Shown piece after piece: positions 34,459 to 38,635 of a DNA stretch of 38,635 nucleotides. The notes under the pieces were generated by a model, which saw nothing but the letters and a program-made list of their open reading frames with translations, ran no database searches and was not told the DNA's origin. Numbering within the stretch: the first letter of the stretch is position 1; each line of letters starts with the position of its first letter. The stretch is taken from NCBI GenBank assembly GCA_944380095.1, contig CALWGP010000012.1, positions 1 to 38,635 on the forward strand, given 5' to 3'. The DNA is from an uncultured Lachnospiraceae bacterium (GTDB lineage Bacteria; Bacillota; Clostridia; Lachnospirales; Lachnospiraceae). The position numbers were made by a program, and so were the translations under genes.

Positions 34459-35235
34459 ATGAAAATAGAAAAAGTAAATGACCATCAGATTCGCTGTACC
34501 CTTACCAAAGCAGATCTGGCCGACCGGGAACTGAAAATCAGCGAGCTGGCATACGGCACGGAAAAAGCGAAGAACCTTTTCCGCGATATGATGCAGCAGG
34601 CTTCCTTAAAATTCGGTTTTGAGGCGGAAGATATTCCCCTTATGATAGAAGCGATCCCCTTAAATTCGGACTGCATTGTCCTGATCATCACCAAAGTGGA
34701 GGATCCGGAAGAACTGGACACCCGCTTTTCCAAATTTGCCCCGTCCATGGAGGAAGAAGAGGACGTGGACCCGGACGATTTTTCCGAAAACAGGGACGAA
34801 AATACGGACAGTATCTTTGATTTGTTCCGGCAGATCCAGGAGAGCCGCAGGGCTGAGCTTTCCGGTGCGAAAGAAAAGGACGGCAGGCCCAAAGACAGCG
34901 CGGCTATGGAAAAGCAGCCCGCCTCCCGGGCGCAGGCTGCCGGCAGCGCCCGGATTTTCTCCTTCACTTCCATGCACAACCTGATCCGGCTGGCCCATGT
35001 GGCCTGCAGCTTCTACGACGGGAAAAATTCCGTCTATAAAAACAGCAGGACCGGTGCCTATTCCCTGGTGCTGAGCGAGGAAAACCTTTCCGTGGAAGCT
35101 TTCAACCGGATTTGCAACGTGGCTTCCGAATACGGACGGCTGGAGCGTTCCGTTCCCGGCAGCGAAGCCTATTTCCGGGAGCATTTTGAGCTGGTGGCGG
35201 CCGACAGGGCCTTGCAGCTTCTGGCACAGATCTAA
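34459..35235 (+). CDS. mecA: Adaptor protein MecA
   Basis: A 258-residue adaptor that delivers substrates such as ComK to the ClpC unfoldase and promotes ClpC assembly. The N-terminal substrate-binding domain is seen in MKIEKVNDHQIRCTLTKADL and the following helix. A long acidic linker with EEEEDVDPDD (~93-115) is larger than in Bacillus. The C-terminal ClpC-binding domain includes FTSMHNLIRLAHVACSFYDG and ends in AADRALQLLAQI. AAGGATG precedes the ATG. It has its own promoter and terminator, so it is monocistronic. Targets in this organism are not visible. Confidence 0.93.
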   Translation: MKIEKVNDHQIRCTLTKADLADRELKISELAYGTEKAKNLFRDMMQQASLKFGFEAEDIPLMIEAIPLNSDCIVLIITKVEDPEELDTRFSKFAPSMEEEEDVDPDDFSENRDENTDSIFDLFRQIQESRRAELSGAKEKDGRPKDSAAMEKQPASRAQAAGSARIFSFTSMHNLIRLAHVACSFYDGKNSVYKNSRTGAYSLVLSEENLSVEAFNRICNVASEYGRLERSVPGSEAYFREHFELVAADRALQLLAQI

Positions 35236-35263
35236 GAAATTTCAGAACAGCGGTTTTTAAAAA

Positions 35264-35287
35264 GGGCAGGCGCGTCGGCGCCTGCCC
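35264..35287. terminator. Strong bidirectional terminator between mecA and the pfl operon
   Basis: A perfect ten-pair stem, GGGCAGGCGC with GCGCCTGCCC, and a four-base GTCG loop are flanked by AAAAA on the left and CTTTT on the right. This gives a U tract in both directions and serves the convergent mecA and pfl transcripts. Confidence 0.85.
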
Positions 35288-35327
35288 CTTTTGTCCGTCT
35301 TTTCTTTCCGGACCGCGTTTCCACCGG

Positions 35328-35570
35328 TCAGATGGACTCGTGGAACGTCCTGGAAATTACGTCGTTTTGCTGTTCGGGAGTCAGCTTGATGAAATTGACC
35401 GCATATCCGGAAACGCGGATCGTCAGCTGGGGATATTTTTCCGGATGCTTCTGCGCATCCAGCAAAGTTTCCCGGTTCAGCACGTTTACGTTCAGATGAT
35501 GGCCGCCCTTGGACGCATAGCCGTCCAGCAGGCTGACCAGGTTATCCACCTGTGCATGATTTACTTCCAT
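35328..35570 (-). CDS. grcA: Stand-alone glycyl-radical domain of pyruvate formate-lyase (GrcA-like)
   Basis: An 80-residue protein equal to the C-terminal domain of pyruvate formate-lyase. It has [21 protein letters not shown], then [25 protein letters not shown] and DVISRTF. Gly55 in RVSGYA is the residue on which PflA forms the radical. E. coli GrcA is a comparable spare part for damaged enzyme, but here the neighbouring core lacks this domain altogether, so this protein should be required for activity. AAGGAGG, eight bases before the ATG, is near-perfect and suggests strong translation. It is in a different frame from the core and lies 32 bases after the 66-residue gene. It is last in the operon. 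Confidence 0.93.
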   Translation of the reverse strand: MEVNHAQVDNLVSLLDGYASKGGHHLNVNVLNRETLLDAQKHPEKYPQLTIRVSGYAVNFIKLTPEQQNDVISRTFHESI

Positions 35571-35602
35571 GAGGTTACCTCCTTCTTTCGGGCAATTTCC
35601 GT

Positions 35603-35803
35603 TTACCCAAAATCATCCAGCCCCTCCTGCAGAGTGGGCACGCTGCAGGCCAGCGGGGCGCGGGAACAGTCCGTGCACCCCATGGTCTGCACTTCTTTTG
35701 CAGCTTTCTTTTCGTCGTATTCCACGTTGATATGGCCTACGCCGCCCGCCATGCCTTCGTCCAGCATCCGGACCAGGTCTTCGATCATTTCCTTTTCATC
35801 CAT
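35603..35803 (-). CDS. 66-residue protein resembling a degenerate radical domain, with Cys-rich tail
   Basis: Residues ~7-28 ([21 protein letters not shown]) line up with the start of the radical domain next door ([21 protein letters not shown]): about eight identities in 21 positions plus conservative changes. The remaining tail has no RVSGYA loop and instead holds [16 protein letters not shown], a CxxC followed by a third Cys. The gene has its own AAAGGGAG site and ATG. It lies 21 bases after the core gene's TGA and in the same frame, so reading through that stop would join them. It may be a remnant or repurposed form of the original C-terminal domain, for example a metal-binding assembly or protection factor. 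Function is not known. Confidence 0.7.
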   Translation of the reverse strand: MDEKEMIEDLVRMLDEGMAGGVGHINVEYDEKKAAKEVQTMGCTDCSRAPLACSVPTLQEGLDDFG

Positions 35804-35824
35804 GGCATTCTCCCTTTCGAGACG

Positions 35825-37885
35825 TCAGCGCTCGTGCAGGTCCAGATCAATGTCCAGGTCCAGGTCGATATCCCCGCTGAAAATCCTGTCCTCTTTGCCC
35901 AGGGCACCGGGAATGATGGTAAAGGTATTGGAAATCCCGTCCTGCGCATTGTTGAAAGGCATCTTCGCCACGGAAGACAGGGACGCTACCGCGCCGTGGG
36001 TATCCCGGCCGTGCATGGGGTTGGCGCCGGGCGCGAAAGGCTGTCCTTTCTTGCGTCCGTCCGGCGTATTCCCCGTAGCCTTCCCGTAGGTTACGTTGGA
36101 AGTAATGGTAAGGATGGACATGGTGGGAACGCCGTTTCTGTAAGTGTGATGCCGTCTGATGGCAGTCATAAACCTGGTGACGATTTCCTTTGCAATATTG
36201 TCCACCCGGTCGTCGTCATTGCCGTACTTGGGGAAGTCCCCGGTGGTCTTAAAGTCCACAATGATGCCGTCTTCGTCCCGGATGGGCTCCACCTTCGCGT
36301 ACTTGATGGCGGACAGGGAATCCGCCACTACGGAAAGGCCCGCCATGCCGGTGGCAAAATACCGTTTTACATCCCTGTCGTGCAGGGCCATCTGGGCCCT
36401 TTCATAACAGTATTTGTCGTGCATATAGTGGATAATGTTCAGGGTGTTGACGTAAACGTCCGCCTGCCACTCCATCATATCGATGTATTTGCTCATCACA
36501 TCGTCGTAGTCCAGCACGTTCCCCGTTACCGGGCGGTATTTGGGACCTACCTGCTTTTTGGTCACCTCGTCCACGCCGCCGTTTAAAGCGTACAGCAGGC
36601 ACTTGGCCAGGTTGGCCCGTGCGCCGAAGAACTGCATCTCCTTGCCGATGACCATGGAGGAAACGCAGCAGGCAATCCCGTAGTCGTCCCCGTGGGTCAC
36701 GCGCATCAGGTCGTCGTTCTCATACTGGATCGAGGACGTCTGGATGGACATCTTCGCGCAGAAACGCTTGAAGTTGTCCGGCAGCCTGGTAGACCACAGC
36801 ACCGTCAGGTTGGGTTCGGGCGCGGGGCCTAAGTTGGAAAGGGTGTGCAGATAGCGGAAACTCATCTTCGTCACCATATGGCGGCCGTCCACACCCACGC
36901 CGCCGATGGACTCGGTTACCCACACGGGATCCCCTGCAAAAATCTGGTTGTATTCGGGAGTCCTTGCGAACTTCACGCAGCGCAGCTTCATAATGAAGTG
37001 ATCCACAAACTCCTGGATCTGTTCTTCGGTAAACGTGCCGTTCCTTAAATCCCGTTCCGCATAAATGTCAATAAAGGTAGAAGTGCGGCCCAGGGACATG
37101 GCAGCGCCGTTTTGCTCCTTCACCGCGCACAGATAGCCGAAGTAGGTCCACTGGATGGCCTCCTGCACGTTCTTGGCGGGCCTGGAAATATCGCAGCCAT
37201 AGGATGCAGCCATCACTTTCATTTCTTTCAGGGCGCGGATCTGCTCGGAAAGTTCTTCCCGCAGGCGGATCACGTCGTCCGTCATCACCCTGCCGGTAGA
37301 CGCCTTCTGCTCTTCCTTATCCTCGATCAGCCGGTCGATCCCGTACAGCGCCACCCTGCGGTAGTCGCCGATAATACGGCCGCGTCCGTAGGCGTCGGGC
37401 AGGCCCGTGATAATGTGGGAAGAACGGCAGGCCCTCATCTCCGGGTTATAGGCGTCGAAACAGCCTGCGTTGTGGGTTTTGCGGTGAATGGTAAAGAACT
37501 CGGAAATCTCCGGGTCCACGGTATAGCCGTTGTCCGCGCACGCCTTTTCCGCCATGCGGATTCCGCCGTAAGGCTGCATGGAACGTTTAAAGGGTTTATC
37601 GGTCTGAAAGCCGACAATGGTTTCTTTGGACTTGTCCAGATAGCCGGGGCCGTGGGAAGTGATGGTGGAAACCACTTTGGTATCCATATCCAGCACGCCG
37701 CCCGCCTCGCGTTCCTGCTTCTGCAGGTCCAGCACCTGTTCCCACAGGTCCAGCGTGTTCTGCGTAGGGCCTGCCAGGAAAGAATCGTCCCCGTCATAGG
37801 GCGTATAGTTTCTCTGGATAAAATCGCGGACGTTGACCTCCTGGTCCCATTTTCCGGCCGTAAAATCTGTCCATTCTGGTCTCAT
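35825..37885 (-). CDS. pflB: Pyruvate formate-lyase core without glycyl-radical domain
   Basis: A 686-residue enzyme core that, once activated, converts pyruvate and CoA to formate and acetyl-CoA. The tandem active-site cysteines are Cys406-Cys407 in [10 protein letters not shown]. Other conserved blocks are [42 protein letters not shown] and [19 protein letters not shown]. It ends [15 protein letters not shown] and a repetitive acidic tail ([10 protein letters not shown]), at the point where normal PFLs (about 740-760 residues) continue into the radical domain. That domain is encoded separately two genes downstream. AGGAGG precedes the ATG. It follows the DUF1858 gene by 52 bases. The remaining sequence shows no decay. 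Confidence 0.95.
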   Translation of the reverse strand: MRPEWTDFTAGKWDQEVNVRDFIQRNYTPYDGDDSFLAGPTQNTLDLWEQVLDLQKQEREAGGVLDMDTKVVSTITSHGPGYLDKSKETIVGFQTDKPFKRSMQPYGGIRMAEKACADNGYTVDPEISEFFTIHRKTHNAGCFDAYNPEMRACRSSHIITGLPDAYGRGRIIGDYRRVALYGIDRLIEDKEEQKASTGRVMTDDVIRLREELSEQIRALKEMKVMAASYGCDISRPAKNVQEAIQWTYFGYLCAVKEQNGAAMSLGRTSTFIDIYAERDLRNGTFTEEQIQEFVDHFIMKLRCVKFARTPEYNQIFAGDPVWVTESIGGVGVDGRHMVTKMSFRYLHTLSNLGPAPEPNLTVLWSTRLPDNFKRFCAKMSIQTSSIQYENDDLMRVTHGDDYGIACCVSSMVIGKEMQFFGARANLAKCLLYALNGGVDEVTKKQVGPKYRPVTGNVLDYDDVMSKYIDMMEWQADVYVNTLNIIHYMHDKYCYERAQMALHDRDVKRYFATGMAGLSVVADSLSAIKYAKVEPIRDEDGIIVDFKTTGDFPKYGNDDDRVDNIAKEIVTRFMTAIRRHHTYRNGVPTMSILTITSNVTYGKATGNTPDGRKKGQPFAPGANPMHGRDTHGAVASLSSVAKMPFNNAQDGISNTFTIIPGALGKEDRIFSGDIDLDLDIDLDLHER

Positions 37886-37937
37886 TTCGGAAAGCCTCCT
37901 GTGATAGGTAAAACTTGATCGGTTGCAAGAAACCCGT

Positions 37938-38129
37938 TTACAGGGCGTTGAGCTTCTCCATCAGGACTTCTACCGGGATCCCATGGACCATGGCAGCCTC
38001 TTCCAGCGTCTCTCCCTGTGCGGAAGGGCAGCCTAAGCAGTGCATGCCGATCTCCATCAGGACGGGCGCAGCGTTCATATCCACGCGCAGCGCTTCCCCG
38101 ATTGTCATATCCTTCGTGAACTTCTCCAT
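37938..38129 (-). CDS. DUF1858 redox-disulfide domain protein
   Basis: A 63-residue protein consisting of one DUF1858 domain, a family often next to or fused with hybrid-cluster and other oxygen-sensitive redox proteins. The signature is [26 protein letters not shown], with a CxxC pair that can form a disulfide or bind metal. AAAGGAGG lies about eight bases before the ATG. It is first in the pfl operon behind a strong promoter and a leader hairpin. I infer a redox-sensing or protective role for the oxygen-labile glycyl-radical enzyme; this has not been shown. Confidence 0.87.
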   Translation of the reverse strand: MEKFTKDMTIGEALRVDMNAAPVLMEIGMHCLGCPSAQGETLEEAAMVHGIPVEVLMEKLNAL

Positions 38130-38156
38130 CGTAAAATCCTCCTTTAACTTTGAACC

Positions 38157-38174
38157 CGCGGACAGACGTCCGCG
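38157..38174 (-). promoter_or_regulatory. Hairpin in the pfl operon leader
   Basis: A perfect seven-pair stem CGCGGAC/GTCCGCG with a four-base loop lies between the pfl promoter and the DUF1858 ribosome binding site. It could stabilise the mRNA or be a protein-binding site. No T tract follows, so it is not an attenuator by itself. Confidence 0.5.
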
Positions 38175-38196
38175 CTGTTATCCTTTTTACGGCATT

Positions 38197-38225
38197 AGTA
38201 TAATACATTCCCCGATTTCTGACAA
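38197..38225 (-). promoter_or_regulatory. Promoter of the DUF1858-pflB operon
   Basis: TTGTCA (38220-38225), a 17-base spacer and TATACT (38197-38202) are each five of six to the sigma-A consensus on the minus strand. The transcript would start near 38190, giving a leader of about 60 bases. Confidence 0.7.
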
Positions 38226-38261
38226 CCTATACCTTCCCGGCTTTCGTTGCTTTTTTTTGGG

Positions 38262-38267
38262 TATAAT
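38262..38267 (+). promoter_or_regulatory. Candidate -10 for pflA
   Basis: A perfect TATAAT lies 45 bases before the pflA ATG, behind a run of eight T and next to the palindrome AGTATACT. No good -35 is present at 16-18 bases, so an activator may be needed. A second TATAAT on this strand overlaps the opposing pfl -10 at 38199-38204. Confidence 0.4.
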
Positions 38268-38312
38268 AGTATACTTGACCTGAATGTTGAAAAGAGGAGG
38301 CAAACCGTACTT

Positions 38313-38635
38313 ATGAAAGGCAGAATCCATTCCCTGGAAAGTTTCGGCACCGTGGACGGCCCGGGCGTCCGTTTCGTGATTTTCGTCCAGGGTTGTCCCA
38401 TGCGCTGCGCCTACTGCCACAATCCCGATACCTGGCCCATGGAAGGCGGGACCCTTATGGAGCCGGCAGAAATTTTCGAGCAGTACAGGCGCAATGAAGG
38501 TTTTTACAAGGGCGGCGGGATCACCGTCACCGGCGGCGAGCCCCTCATGCAGATCGATTTCCTCATCGACCTGTTTTCCATTGCAAAATCCCACAACGTC
38601 CACACCTGCATCGACACCTCCGGCATTGCCTACCG
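38313..38635 (+). CDS. pflA: Pyruvate formate-lyase activating enzyme, partial (runs off window)
   Basis: The first 107 residues of a radical-SAM activase, which places the glycyl radical on pyruvate formate-lyase using S-adenosylmethionine. The CxxxCxxC iron-sulfur motif is at Cys28, Cys32 and Cys35 (GCPMRCAYCHNP). FGTVDGPGVRFVIFVQGC is the family N-terminus, and TVTGGEPLMQ is the SAM-binding GGE motif. GAGGAGG lies about 12 bases before the ATG. It is divergent from the DUF1858-pflB operon across a 183-base shared region. Its partner here is probably the separate 80-residue radical domain docked on the core. The C-terminal half is outside the window. Confidence 0.95.
   Translation, partial: MKGRIHSLESFGTVDGPGVRFVIFVQGCPMRCAYCHNPDTWPMEGGTLMEPAEIFEQYRRNEGFYKGGGITVTGGEPLMQIDFLIDLFSIAKSHNVHTCIDTSGIAY

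Noticed and set aside
35825..35827. Selenocysteine or programmed readthrough at the PFL core TGA
   Set aside because: The frame does stay open after it, but the downstream gene has its own ribosome binding site and ATG, and the joined protein would still lack the glycine loop. No selenocysteine context is evident; kept only as a test within the 66-residue finding.
35328..35830. Split PFL as a sequencing error or simple frameshift
   Set aside because: The radical domain begins with its own start and a near-perfect ribosome binding site, and a distinct 66-residue gene separates it from the core. One indel cannot join them.
37886..38312. ZTP (pfl-motif) riboswitch upstream of the pfl genes
   Set aside because: I looked for the conserved pseudoknot and loop sequences of this class in both leaders and did not find them; only a simple hairpin is present.
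1..38635. tRNA, rRNA, CRISPR arrays, insertion sequences, prophage
   Set aside because: No cloverleaf with a CCA-type end, no regularly spaced repeats, no transposase or integrase, and no phage structural genes were seen on either strand.

Overview
The window looks like chromosomal DNA from an anaerobic, spore-forming-type Firmicute, most likely a G+C-rich member of the Lachnospiraceae (Clostridia). The reasons are strong AAGGAGG-type ribosome binding sites, a MecA adaptor, cortex-lytic-type and GH18/SH3 wall hydrolases, a CotH kinase, a pyruvate formate-lyase with clostridial features, and dense minus-strand gene strings. Genus cannot be set from the sequence alone. No rRNA, tRNA, CRISPR array, insertion sequence or prophage was found; apart from one 572-base intergenic region the window is densely coding.

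Left part (1-17.6 kb, all minus strand, read right to left). A cotH / VTC-type polyphosphate polymerase / DUF4956 trio is followed closely by pth and mfd. Then come a cysteine hydrolase, lrgA-lrgB, a MarR regulator and an envelope group: a GT-C glycosyltransferase, a YfhO-family polytopic protein, a secreted GH20 hexosaminidase and a MATE exporter. Many genes overlap by a few bases or have gaps under 30 bases, so transcription units are probably long.

Middle (17.6-22.5 kb, plus strand). A second MATE exporter, a flavodoxin-domain protein, an overlapping sugar isomerase / Gfo-Idh-MocA dehydrogenase pair, and a DUF402 protein with its own good promoter.

Right-middle (22.5-33.9 kb, minus strand). 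One unit runs from a threonylcarbamoyl-AMP synthase through rpiB, upp and a dCMP deaminase to a coiled-coil SleB-type hydrolase. A second unit carries a type-B carboxylesterase, a third MATE exporter and a CyuA-type cysteine desulfidase. Next are a GH18/SH3 glucosidase and an amidase, then a 70-residue Cys-containing protein.

Right end (33.9-38.6 kb). mecA (plus) converges, through a strong bidirectional terminator, on a pyruvate formate-lyase operon (minus). In this operon the enzyme is split. A 686-residue core carries the Cys-Cys active site but no glycyl-radical domain. An 80-residue gene supplies that domain, including RVSGYA. Between them lies a 66-residue gene that resembles the start of the radical domain, lacks the glycine loop and carries a CxxC plus third-Cys tail. 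It is in frame with the core after one TGA stop. A DUF1858 redox-disulfide protein precedes the core, and pflA is divergent and runs off the window. This split, with its in-frame partner, is the most interesting feature of the window.
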